From Anaerostipes butyraticus (GTDB lineage Bacteria; Bacillota; Clostridia; Lachnospirales; Lachnospiraceae), in assembly GCF_016586355.1 (NCBI RefSeq), contig NZ_BLYI01000009.1, positions 62,001 to 126,000 on the forward strand: DNA of 64,000 nt. The letters are read 5' to 3'. This document shows positions 1 through 7,521 of this stretch, one piece after another. Position 1 is the first letter of the stretch, and every line of letters starts with the position of its first letter. The notes below the pieces were generated by a model. It had not been told where the DNA came from. It saw nothing but the letters and a program-made list of their open reading frames with translations, and did not search any database. Position numbers and translations under genes: made by a program.

Positions 1-16
1 TGTCAATCTCCTTTCC
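1..16 (-). promoter_or_regulatory. Ribosome-binding site of a gene lying off the left edge
   Basis: Read on the minus strand, these bases give GGAAAGGAGATTGACA, a strong Shine-Dalgarno sequence reaching the window edge. A minus-strand gene probably starts just outside. The stretch from 17 to 130 is AT-rich and would hold its promoter; I see no gene in it. Confidence 0.4.
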
Positions 17-130
17 AACAAATCATAATATCATACACACTCGCTCTTCTCTGCCATCCTAATTTTTTACTTCTCACAAATATCCATTCAATATATATTT
101 TACTATACTTTTCATATTTATAACAGTATA

Positions 131-172
131 AAAAACAGGAAAAGGAGTTTTATATCTCATTTCCCTGCTTTT
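131..172 (-). terminator. Terminator of the ABC export operon
   Basis: On the minus strand GCAGGGAAATGAG pairs with CTCCTTTTCCTG across an AT-rich loop and is followed by six T. It lies just after the permease stop codon. Confidence 0.7.
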
Positions 173-181
173 TATCATTTT

Positions 182-1390
182 CTAAGCTTTTCGCCATAAT
201 ATCACTAAACTTATCATCTCTATTCCCAACAAAATCAAAAAAAGAATCGTCGCTTCAGGAATCGTTCCAATCATTCCCGCCAGCATCATAAATCCCGGTA
301 CCACATATTTCCGTGGATGGTGCCACAAGTCACTCTCTGTTTTCCATTTTCGGATGGGATAAAACCACTCCAGAAGAACAGAGCATATGGCGCTTTGCAG
401 CGAAAAGCAGACAGCTGTTATGAACATCCATGCAGTGGCCCCTCCTGCCTGAATCTGCCAGCTGCAGAGAAAGATCATGTCTGCTGTCACATTGCATGAA
501 AAAATAAACAGGCAGTAAGGAATACAAAACGCCTGCTTCTGTCCCGGCAGGAACCGAACCGCTTGTTCCAGAGAGCGATCACAGGACAATAAAATGCAAA
601 TTGGTGTATTAAGTGTTAAAACAGCAAATCCGATCAGAACAGCAAACATACTCTCCATTTGTCTGAAGATCATCGGCAGTATACAGGCTGCGCACCACAT
701 GATTTCTGTATTTGCCAGATAATTTTTGTGATCTTTTAAATATCGAAGGAAATAGCACCGCACAGAACCATGCCGATGTGTTTTCGGCGTCCGTTTCTTT
801 TCCCCTTCCGGCCCGTAAAAAGAATAGGCGTCCGTATTTTGCAGCAATGACAGAGCTGTAACTCCAATCATCAGCAGCATACCTATGAACCAATTTTTGT
901 TCCATCCAAGAAAAATCACCGCTGCTATCTCTGCGGCGCATAGAATACCTGCAGCGTGATATTTCTTAAGAGAAAAGATAACTGCAGTTACCAGTACTGC
1001 GTTTATCATACAAAAAATCGTGTGTATGATTTCCTGCCATTCCTGTTCTGACACTGCCAAAATCACCGCCAGTAAAACAGCGGTTCTGGAAAAAATCGTA
1101 TACAGACCAAGGGCTGCGGTATAGACAAGAACAAATTTTTTCCCGTCCAGAGGAAGCATCATCATATTCTGCATCTGGGCAGCTTCGGCCTCCGCCGCCA
1201 GAACCTGCCACATAACGCCGGCAGTCAGAAAGCTTATCATAAAATACAGGATAGACGGAGCGATTGTTATACTGATTTCCGCCTGATGCAGTCCCCAATA
1301 TAAAATGAAAATCACAAATAGATTCCGCAGGGCTCTCTCATATTTTGCTCCAAATAATTTTTTTGCGTAACATTTAAATATCATTTTCAT
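182..1390 (-). CDS. ABC exporter membrane subunit (polytopic, 402 aa)
   Basis: The protein is almost wholly hydrophobic, with about ten predicted membrane segments and a short charged stretch near residues 195-215 that is probably a cytoplasmic loop. The start at 1390 has GGAGG nine bases upstream and overlaps the end of the ATPase gene by 17 bp, so the two are translationally coupled. This arrangement is typical of ABC exporters for peptides or antibiotics. I see no motif that fixes the substrate. It is the last gene of a three-gene unit next to a LytTR two-component system, which may control it. Confidence 0.75.
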   Translation of the reverse strand: MKMIFKCYAKKLFGAKYERALRNLFVIFILYWGLHQAEISITIAPSILYFMISFLTAGVMWQVLAAEAEAAQMQNMMMLPLDGKKFVLVYTAALGLYTIFSRTAVLLAVILAVSEQEWQEIIHTIFCMINAVLVTAVIFSLKKYHAAGILCAAEIAAVIFLGWNKNWFIGMLLMIGVTALSLLQNTDAYSFYGPEGEKKRTPKTHRHGSVRCYFLRYLKDHKNYLANTEIMWCAACILPMIFRQMESMFAVLIGFAVLTLNTPICILLSCDRSLEQAVRFLPGQKQAFCIPYCLFIFSCNVTADMIFLCSWQIQAGGATAWMFITAVCFSLQSAICSVLLEWFYPIRKWKTESDLWHHPRKYVVPGFMMLAGMIGTIPEATILFLILLGIEMISLVILWRKA

Positions 1391-2081
1391 AACGCAGCGC
1401 CTCCCGGATTTTTGCGGCGTCTATCTGTTCCTTTTCAAACGTCTGCCGGATCCGTCCTTCTTCCAGAACAAAAACACGGTCTGAGGTCATCGTGATGCTT
1501 TCCAGTATGTGAGAGGAAAATAGGACAGTTCCATATTTTTTATAGCCTGCAATCTGCTGATACAGATATTCTGTACTTTGAAAATCCAGCGCTCCCACCG
1601 GCTCATCCAGAAGCAGGAGTCTGGGTTTCAAAGCAAATGCCGTGATCAGGAATACTTTTTTTCGACTGCCAGTGGAAAGATCTTTGATCAGCGTTTCCGC
1701 ATGGTTTTCAAAATGAAAGCCATGGATCAAATCTGTTACGTCCGGTATTTCTCTTCCATAAGCCCCAAAGACATAAGACAGGTACTCCCAGAATGTAAAA
1801 TATTGAAATGCATTGTCTTCGGCAAATACCGTATAACGGCATGTTTTAAAGCTGCTTTCCCTCGGTTTTACAGGTGTATTATGAAACCAGATGCCTTCAC
1901 AGCGATACGAAGGCAGAAGACCGGACAGGACCTTTAAAAATGTTGTCTTTCCTGCTCCATTTAATCCGATCAGCCCGGTCACCTCGTTTTCATATAATTT
2001 TAAAGATAATTCTGATAACACCTTCCTGTCTTTTTGATACCACGCACTCAGGTTTCTGATTTCCAGAAGAGGGCATTTCAT
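1374..2081 (-). CDS. ABC transporter ATP-binding protein (235 aa)
   Basis: The sequence shows a Walker A motif (GLNGAGKTTF), a signature-like STGSRKKV, Walker B with catalytic Glu (LLLLDEPVGALD) and a switch histidine (SSH). It should power the membrane subunit encoded immediately downstream. I place the start at 2081, with AGGAGG at the right distance, rather than at an upstream in-frame codon at 2159 that lacks a ribosome-binding site. The length of about 235 residues fits a single ATPase domain. The preceding 58-residue membrane protein ends one base upstream, so all three genes are one operon. Confidence 0.88.
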   Translation of the reverse strand: MKCPLLEIRNLSAWYQKDRKVLSELSLKLYENEVTGLIGLNGAGKTTFLKVLSGLLPSYRCEGIWFHNTPVKPRESSFKTCRYTVFAEDNAFQYFTFWEYLSYVFGAYGREIPDVTDLIHGFHFENHAETLIKDLSTGSRKKVFLITAFALKPRLLLLDEPVGALDFQSTEYLYQQIAGYKKYGTVLFSSHILESITMTSDRVFVLEEGRIRQTFEKEQIDAAKIREALRYENDI

Positions 2082-2082
2082 A

Positions 2083-2259
2083 CTACCTGCCTCCTTTATG
2101 ATTCTTTTCTTTCTTCCACGTGGTATATGCAGAATATGCGAAGACAATTCCCATGGCAAGATAGAAAATTATCATTTCAAAGTTCCCGGATATCACACAT
2201 ACGACTGCACATACAAACCAGATCAATGCTAAAATTCCCCGAATATATACATGTCTCAT
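2083..2259 (-). CDS. Small membrane protein, first gene of the ABC unit (58 aa)
   Basis: This short protein has two hydrophobic segments and a basic tail (KKEKNHKGGR). The start at 2259 (MRHVYIRG) is preceded by AAGGAGGG. I do not recognise a family. Its tight coupling to the ATPase and membrane subunit suggests an accessory or regulatory subunit of the exporter, or simply a co-expressed small membrane protein. A longer in-frame reading from 2340 is less likely because it lacks a ribosome-binding site. Confidence 0.6.
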   Translation of the reverse strand: MRHVYIRGILALIWFVCAVVCVISGNFEMIIFYLAMGIVFAYSAYTTWKKEKNHKGGR

Positions 2260-2362
2260 CGTGTTTCCCTCCTTTTCGCTCTTTCCTTTTTCTGTCTTTA
2301 TCATACTCCGGAAACTGCAGCTCTGCGGGAATGTCCGCAATCAGCAGGTTTTTGACCATGAA

Positions 2363-2397
2363 AAAACCACAAGACCGTTCATTCTGCCTCGTGGTTT
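2363..2397 (-). terminator. Terminator of the two-component operon
   Basis: AAACCACGAG and CTTGTGGTTT pair on the minus strand and are followed by a T run, just after the histidine kinase stop. It separates the kinase/regulator transcript from the ABC unit. Confidence 0.75.
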
Positions 2398-2404
2398 GTA
2401 AATC

Positions 2405-3706
2405 TTATGTTTCAACGGATACAGCCTGATAAGAGAGGGTTGCGACTGCGTAAAATGTATCTTCTGTATGGGAAGTCTGTACCATGCCTTCATATTTTTC
2501 AGCTGCGGTCTGGGCGCTTTTTAATCCCCATCCATGCAGTCCGTTTTCTTCCTTTGTCGTTTTTAAGCTGCCGTTTTCCTGTTTTAATGTGGTCTCAAGA
2601 CCATTCTCTATTTTTATGACCAGCATTTGATGAATCCGGCGGATTGTCAGCCGGATCCATTTTCGCTTCGGGTCTGATGCCTGCCCGGCCGCTTCCAGCG
2701 CATTGTCCAGCAGATTGCCGAGAATCGCACACAGATCAATGCTTTTTATATTCATATGTTTTGGGAATTCCACCTGCACTGTAAATTGAATATCGTTGTC
2801 CTTTGCTGCCGCTGCCTTGCTGCTGATCAGGTAATCTACCGTTTCATCTCCCGTCCATACAGCGTCTGTCATTTTCCGAACCGGCGCCTGCAGTTCGTCA
2901 AGGTACTCAACTGCCTCTTTTGTTTTCCCGCGGGAGAGAAACTGCCTCAGAATTCCAATATGATTATGGAAATCATGAAATAGTTTTGCATTCATTTCAT
3001 AGGCCCGGTTCAATGTGATATAATCCCGCTCTAATAACTCCGCCTGCTCTGTTTTTAATTTTGCCAATTCTTTCTCCATTTCATATTGTCGTCTCATATT
3101 ATAAATCAGCACTGCCATCATAAAGACAAGAGCCAGAATCATCCACATATCCAGCGTCTCATCCTCAATAAACAAAGTCTCTTGTTCCGTTAGAGTCACA
3201 ATTCCGAGAAAACCTGCCACACCGATTGCAGAAGCTATGCGAAATCCTGCTTTCTCCGTCATATCCTGCTTTCTGGAAAGATATAGAATCAGAAATATTA
3301 AAATGACATAAAATATCCAGACTGCAGTCTGGCCCTGCTTCGTCTGAACGTCCAGAAATTTGCTGGAGTGAAACAGCACGCCCAGCCACGCGGAAACCAG
3401 AAACTGCCAGAAGGCTGCCGCAATTTCATAAAAAATCCCAAGAAAAAGACTGAGTCTCGTATCTGTATGCTGCAGCTGTCTGGAACAGATTGTAATCCAG
3501 ACAGCTTCCAGTGCAAAACGATAGAACTCCGGCAGGCTCGTAAAATGGAAAATCAGACAAATCACTGTCATACCGGTCCACGCTGCCGTTATAGTCCTCA
3601 AGCCTAATCTTTCTGTCGACAGAATTCGTGAAATGAGATATAAACCTGCAGCAGCCCGCACCCATGCTGCTGCAATATTTGAGATAATAAAAATCCAGTC
3701 TGTCAT
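2405..3706 (-). CDS. GHKL-type sensor histidine kinase (AgrC/ComD-like, 433 aa)
   Basis: The N-terminal half has six or more membrane segments. A coiled linker follows (MEKELAKLKTEQAELLERD), then a phosphoacceptor region (FHDFHNHIG) and a GHKL ATPase domain with N-box NLLDNALEA and a late glycine motif (LHGWGLKSA). This is the architecture of peptide-sensing kinases such as AgrC. The start at 3706 overlaps the regulator stop as ATGA and has a G-rich ribosome-binding site. No AgrB or AgrD homologue is visible nearby, so the ligand is unknown. It should phosphorylate the LytTR regulator encoded just upstream. Confidence 0.85.
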   Translation of the reverse strand: MTDWIFIISNIAAAWVRAAAGLYLISRILSTERLGLRTITAAWTGMTVICLIFHFTSLPEFYRFALEAVWITICSRQLQHTDTRLSLFLGIFYEIAAAFWQFLVSAWLGVLFHSSKFLDVQTKQGQTAVWIFYVILIFLILYLSRKQDMTEKAGFRIASAIGVAGFLGIVTLTEQETLFIEDETLDMWMILALVFMMAVLIYNMRRQYEMEKELAKLKTEQAELLERDYITLNRAYEMNAKLFHDFHNHIGILRQFLSRGKTKEAVEYLDELQAPVRKMTDAVWTGDETVDYLISSKAAAAKDNDIQFTVQVEFPKHMNIKSIDLCAILGNLLDNALEAAGQASDPKRKWIRLTIRRIHQMLVIKIENGLETTLKQENGSLKTTKEENGLHGWGLKSAQTAAEKYEGMVQTSHTEDTFYAVATLSYQAVSVET

Positions 3707-4422
3707 ATATGCATCCCCCAATATCGATTGATCTGTTCTTTTACTTTCTGCAAATGTGAGCGGCTGATGGAAAGAGAAGTTCCATTTTTCAGGACTGCCA
3801 TTCCGTTTTTTATCTGCATAATATGGATGAGATTGACAATGCAGCCTCTGTCGATATAGATAAATTCCTCCGCATTCAGTTCATCATAAACCTGTGCCAG
3901 ACTTTTGCGCACTTTCGAGCTGCCGTTTTCCGTTACAATATTTGCGTTTTTTCCGTCACGATCAATATAATAAATCAATTTATAAGGGATTTTCTCCAAA
4001 CGGCTGTTGGTCTGAATGATGTAATTTCTTCCTTCTTCCAGTTCGATCAGTTTCACTGCATCTTTAATTGCGGATGGAAGCCGTTTGTCGATGTCATCTT
4101 TTGGCACATAGCGAAACACTGATAATTCAAATGCATCAATTGCGTATTCGATATGGGATGTTATAAAAATAATTTTTATGCTTGGAAGAAAGGGTTTTAT
4201 TTTTTCTGCAATCTCCATGCCGCTGCTTCCCGGCATTTCAATATCCAGTAAGATCAGATCGTAGAAAAAATGGTCTTCTGTGATATCATACAGTAAATTG
4301 TCGCTGGTGGTATACTCTTCTATCTCTCCGGCACTGCCGCACTGCCTTAAGCAGTCTTCTGCAATTTCCCTATGCAGTCTGACAGCTGCAATGTCATCAT
4401 CACAAATCGCAATCTTCAGCAT
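3703..4422 (-). CDS. LytTR-family response regulator (AgrA/ComE-like, 239 aa)
   Basis: An N-terminal receiver domain (residues 1-125) has the acidic pair ICDDD and the phospho-Asp motif LILLDIEMPG. The C-terminal 100 residues form a LytTR DNA-binding domain with INLIHIMQIKNG and SISRSHLQKV. I choose the start at 4422 (MLKIAICDDD). It overlaps the kinase start by ATGA, so the pair is translationally coupled. Its natural target is probably the ABC unit immediately downstream, but I did not identify a convincing pair of LytTR repeats there. Confidence 0.87.
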   Translation of the reverse strand: MLKIAICDDDIAAVRLHREIAEDCLRQCGSAGEIEEYTTSDNLLYDITEDHFFYDLILLDIEMPGSSGMEIAEKIKPFLPSIKIIFITSHIEYAIDAFELSVFRYVPKDDIDKRLPSAIKDAVKLIELEEGRNYIIQTNSRLEKIPYKLIYYIDRDGKNANIVTENGSSKVRKSLAQVYDELNAEEFIYIDRGCIVNLIHIMQIKNGMAVLKNGTSLSISRSHLQKVKEQINRYWGMHI

Positions 4423-4523
4423 TCCGTCACCCCATTTCTCTTTCATCCTTGATATGAAAAAATCCAGTTCTTCTCTGATATTTATTTTACTACACCTGTT
4501 ATCTTTCCTGCAACATTACAAAA

Positions 4524-4557
4524 GGACCTGTTCTTCGCAGCCGCAAAGAACAGGCCC
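4524..4557 (-). terminator. Terminator after the aldo/keto reductase gene
   Basis: GGGCCTGTTCTT and AAGAACAGGTCC form a 12-bp stem with one mismatch, followed by TTTT on the minus strand. Confidence 0.75.
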
Positions 4558-4574
4558 TTCTTATACTTTTTTTC

Positions 4575-5693
4575 TTATTTTAATGCTTCGCTTACTTTTA
4601 CAAGTTCGTCTCTGATCTTAATATGCTGTGGACAGACTGCTTCGCATTTTCCACATTTGATACATTCTGCCGCAGGCTTTCTTCCATGGGCTCCTACCAG
4701 CCATTCTTCCTGATGTTTAGCTGCTGCCACATCTCCGTATAATGTCAGATAGTTCATGGCCGTGAAGGATCCGGAGATTCCAATTTCCTTCGGGCAGACT
4801 TTTGCACAGTAATTGCATGTGGTACATGGAATCAACGGAATCCGGTTCAATTCTTCCTGTGCTTTTTTCAGTGTTTCTTTCTGTGCATCTGTAAGTCCAT
4901 GGAAGTCTTTCATGTAAGATAAGTTGTCTTCCATCTGTTCTACATTGCTCATACCGGAAAGAACTGTAATCAGTCCGTCTAAATTAGCCGCGAAACGGAT
5001 TGCCCAGGATGCAACGGAACTTTCCGGTTCTGCTTCCTTGAAAATCTTCTGTACAGATTCCGGAGGATTGGCAAGCATTCCTCCTTTGACCGGCTCCATG
5101 ATAATCACAGATTTTCCGTGGGCACGTGCCACTTCATAACATGCTCTGGACTGAACCGCAGGATTTTCCCAGTCAGCATAGTTGATCTGCAGCTGAACAA
5201 ATTCCATTTCCGGATGCTGGTTGAGGATTTCTTCCAATTCTTCCGGTGTGGAATGGAAAGAGAATCCCATATGTTTGATCTGTCCGCTTTCCTTCTTCTC
5301 TTTGATCCAGTTCCACATATCATAGTCATCAAAATATTTCGTACGGGTCTCACCCAGATTATGAAGCAGATAGAAATCAAAATAGCCTGCTCCTGTCTGC
5401 TTCAGAGAAGTATCAAACTGCTGGATGGCCTCTTCTCTTGTCTTGCAGTTGATCCATGCCGCATTCTTTGTTGCCAGCTGGAAACTTTCTCTCGGATAAC
5501 GTTCTACCAGTGCCTGTCGAATGGCGTCTTCAGAGCCTGCATACGCCCAGGCCGTATCAAAATATGTAAATCCGGCATCCATGAACATATCAACCATCGT
5601 CTTTGTCTGTTCGATATCGATCGCTCCGTCTTTCTGCGGAAGGCGCATCAGACCAAAACCAAGTTTTTTAATGTCTTCACCTAAATATCCCAT
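4575..5693 (-). CDS. Aldo/keto reductase with C-terminal 2x[4Fe-4S] ferredoxin domain (372 aa)
   Basis: The first 270 residues are an aldo/keto reductase TIM barrel, with FDTAWAYAGSE holding the catalytic Asp and Tyr region. The C-terminal 100 residues carry two cysteine clusters, CTTCNYCAKVCP and CIKCGKCEAVCP, each able to hold a [4Fe-4S] centre. Such fused enzymes are common in anaerobic Firmicutes and their substrates are mostly unknown. The gene is divergent from a LysR regulator, with a palindromic operator candidate between them, so it is probably that regulator's target. A second member of this family lies at 26680-27771. Confidence 0.85.
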   Translation of the reverse strand: MGYLGEDIKKLGFGLMRLPQKDGAIDIEQTKTMVDMFMDAGFTYFDTAWAYAGSEDAIRQALVERYPRESFQLATKNAAWINCKTREEAIQQFDTSLKQTGAGYFDFYLLHNLGETRTKYFDDYDMWNWIKEKKESGQIKHMGFSFHSTPEELEEILNQHPEMEFVQLQINYADWENPAVQSRACYEVARAHGKSVIIMEPVKGGMLANPPESVQKIFKEAEPESSVASWAIRFAANLDGLITVLSGMSNVEQMEDNLSYMKDFHGLTDAQKETLKKAQEELNRIPLIPCTTCNYCAKVCPKEIGISGSFTAMNYLTLYGDVAAAKHQEEWLVGAHGRKPAAECIKCGKCEAVCPQHIKIRDELVKVSEALK

Positions 5694-5747
5694 GTCTTTC
5701 CTCCTTGCTTTCTGTATTTTCCATTTTTTATTATATTTTCATTTTCC

Positions 5748-5795
5748 TTGACATGGAATAACCAAAAATGCTACGCTGTATTTACTCAAAGTAAA
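5748..5795. promoter_or_regulatory. Divergent promoter region with LysR-type operator
   Basis: A perfect 6-bp inverted repeat, TTTACT-CAA-AGTAAA, occupies 5781-5795 and fits the LysR T-N11-A rule. A TTGACA at 5748-5753 on the plus strand, with a weak -10 around 5772, could start the LysR transcript. The reductase promoter would lie on the opposite strand in the same interval. Confidence 0.5.
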
Positions 5796-5806
5796 CGCAA
5801 AAAGAG

Positions 5807-6715
5807 GTGACCTTTATACTCAGTCAACAATTGCAGATTTTTCTTCAGGTAGTAGATGCTGGCAGTTTCTCTAAAGCTGCCAAGCGGCTTCTCGTAACAC
5901 CGGCTTCTGTTATGAAGCACATGAACACATTGGAAAACCGCCTGGGTATGACTCTTCTAAAACGAAGCAATCATGGTATTCAGCTGACAGCTGCTGGAAA
6001 ATCCTTGTACGAAGATGGAAAAAGGATGTTCGCTGATGCAGAAAATGCTATTGCGAGAGCCAGAAATGCAGAACTTTCAGATGGAATTACCATAAGAGTC
6101 GGCTCTTCCCTCCTCAATCCAAGCAGTGTCTTGTCGAATCTCTGGGCACCGCTTCGTGAAAAATATCCCCAGTATAAGTTTCGCATTGTCCCATATGAAG
6201 ATAGGAAGGAACAGATTCTGTCTGTGATCGGGTCTCTCGGAGAACGAATGGATGTTTTAGTCGGCTGCTTTAATTCCAGAGCTATGCTGAAAATGGCGGA
6301 TTACCTGCATCTGGGAAATTATCAGCTTTGCGTGGCCGTACCCAAAGGGCACCCCCTGTGTTCCAAAAAGAAACTGTCTCTTCAAGATCTTCACGGAGAA
6401 CGGCTTGTCATGATCAAAAGCGGAGATACCGAACTTCTGGATTATTTCCGCACTATATTGAATATGACGCATCCTCAAATCATGATCACAGATGCCGGAT
6501 ATTACTATGATATGGATACCTTTAATATGTGCGAACAGACCGGTATGTTTCTTCTTACATTAGATGCATGGTCTGATATCCATCCGTTTTTAACAACACT
6601 GCCTGTGCAGTGGGATTATCAGATTCCATATGGAATTCTTTATCCAAAAAATCCTTCCAGCGATGTAAAAAACTTCATAGAAATCATAAAAGAAGAAATC
6701 GTTAGGGAAAAATAG
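5807..6715 (+). CDS. LysR-family transcriptional regulator (about 300 aa)
   Basis: The N-terminal helix-turn-helix is clear (FLQVVDAGSFSKAAKRL, then LENRLGMTLLKR), followed by a periplasmic-binding-like effector domain. The start is uncertain. GTG at 5807 keeps the frame, but it sits inside the only good ribosome-binding site (AAGAGGTG at 5802-5809). The codon at ideal spacing is ATA at 5816, which would give a normal LysR N-terminus (LSQQLQIF). It is divergent from the aldo/keto reductase and probably regulates it. It ends in a hairpin shared with the acetyltransferase gene. Confidence 0.82.
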   Translation: MTFILSQQLQIFLQVVDAGSFSKAAKRLLVTPASVMKHMNTLENRLGMTLLKRSNHGIQLTAAGKSLYEDGKRMFADAENAIARARNAELSDGITIRVGSSLLNPSSVLSNLWAPLREKYPQYKFRIVPYEDRKEQILSVIGSLGERMDVLVGCFNSRAMLKMADYLHLGNYQLCVAVPKGHPLCSKKKLSLQDLHGERLVMIKSGDTELLDYFRTILNMTHPQIMITDAGYYYDMDTFNMCEQTGMFLLTLDAWSDIHPFLTTLPVQWDYQIPYGILYPKNPSSDVKNFIEIIKEEIVREK

Positions 6716-6729
6716 ATTGCCTATTACGC

Positions 6730-6767
6730 AGAAAACCACCGGCTCATTCTGCTGCCAGTGGTTTTCT
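6730..6767. terminator. Bidirectional terminator between LysR and acetyltransferase genes
   Basis: AGAAAACCAC (6730-6739) and GTGGTTTTCT (6758-6767) form a perfect 10-bp stem. The flanks are T-rich on the plus strand and A-rich on the left side, so it can serve both convergent genes. Confidence 0.75.
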
Positions 6768-6783
6768 ATTTATTATTTTGATT

Positions 6784-7428
6784 CTATTTTCCTGCGGCCT
6801 TTTTCAGCTGCATCATATCTCCATTCTGAATTGCCGGAAGATTTTCCTTAATTTTATATTCCGGCCAGTCCCACCATTTGATTTCCTCTAATGCAGAAAT
6901 CACTTCATCTGAAAATCGTTTTCTGATTGGTTTTGCCGGAATCCCCCCAACAATCGTATATGGCTCCACATCCTTTGTAACCACCGCTCGGGTTCCGATA
7001 ATCGCTCCATCTCCAATGGTCACTCCAGCAAGAATGACAGCCTCATATCCAATCCACACATCATGCCCTATTACAATATCCCCTTTGTTATCCCATGCCT
7101 GTGTGACATTTTCTTTCAGAAGATCCCATTCTTTAAAAAATAATGGAAATGGATAAGTAGATAATGATGATAATGTATGGTTTGCGCTGTTAAAAAGAAA
7201 TTTTGCCCCGCACGCAATAGAACAAAATTTCCCGATTTTCAGCTTATCATGATTGATTGGATACTGGTATAATACATTATTTTTCTCAAACAGCACCGGA
7301 TCATTTACAAAGTCATTATACATCGTAAAATCTCCGACCGTGATATTTGGATTTTGAATGACAGGTTTCAGATAAATGGTCTCTTTATCCCCTGTCCTCG
7401 GATATATCAGTTTCTCTGGAATCGTCAT
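6784..7428 (-). CDS. Xenobiotic acetyltransferase, Vat/CatB-like hexapeptide-repeat family (214 aa)
   Basis: The protein has the family's acceptor-binding N-terminus, the core DKLKIGKFCSIACGAKF, the catalytic-His segment ANHTLSS, and left-handed beta-helix repeats (IVIGHDVWIGYEAVI, TIGDGAIIGTRAVV). The tail IKWWDWPEYKI is typical of Vat and CatB enzymes, which transfer acetyl from acetyl-CoA to streptogramin A or chloramphenicol. Many genomic homologues have unknown substrates. The start at 7428 follows AGGAGGGTGAAT; an in-frame ATG at 7452 lacks a site. It probably belongs to the upstream operon carrying the beta-lactamase fusion. A small ORF overlaps its 5' end. Confidence 0.85.
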   Translation of the reverse strand: MTIPEKLIYPRTGDKETIYLKPVIQNPNITVGDFTMYNDFVNDPVLFEKNNVLYQYPINHDKLKIGKFCSIACGAKFLFNSANHTLSSLSTYPFPLFFKEWDLLKENVTQAWDNKGDIVIGHDVWIGYEAVILAGVTIGDGAIIGTRAVVTKDVEPYTIVGGIPAKPIRKRFSDEVISALEEIKWWDWPEYKIKENLPAIQNGDMMQLKKAAGK

Positions 7429-7498
7429 ATTCACCCTCCTGTAATACTTCATTTACTTTTGATACAACCATTCCAGATAATGCACTGCAGCGTTTCAT
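7385..7498 (-). CDS. Possible 37-residue leader peptide overlapping the acetyltransferase start
   Basis: An ATG at 7498, preceded by AGAGGTGAT at six bases spacing, opens a 37-codon frame beginning MKRCSALSGMVV. It ends 44 bases inside the acetyltransferase gene in another frame. It lies 23 bp after the fusion gene stop. Translation of this frame would pass through the acetyltransferase ribosome-binding site, which suggests coupling or attenuation as seen for antibiotic-inducible resistance genes. No family is recognised; it may also be a chance ORF. Confidence 0.35.
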   Translation of the reverse strand: MKRCSALSGMVVSKVNEVLQEGEYDDSRETDISEDRG

Positions 7499-7521
7499 TG
7501 CAATCACCTCTTCACAGACTA

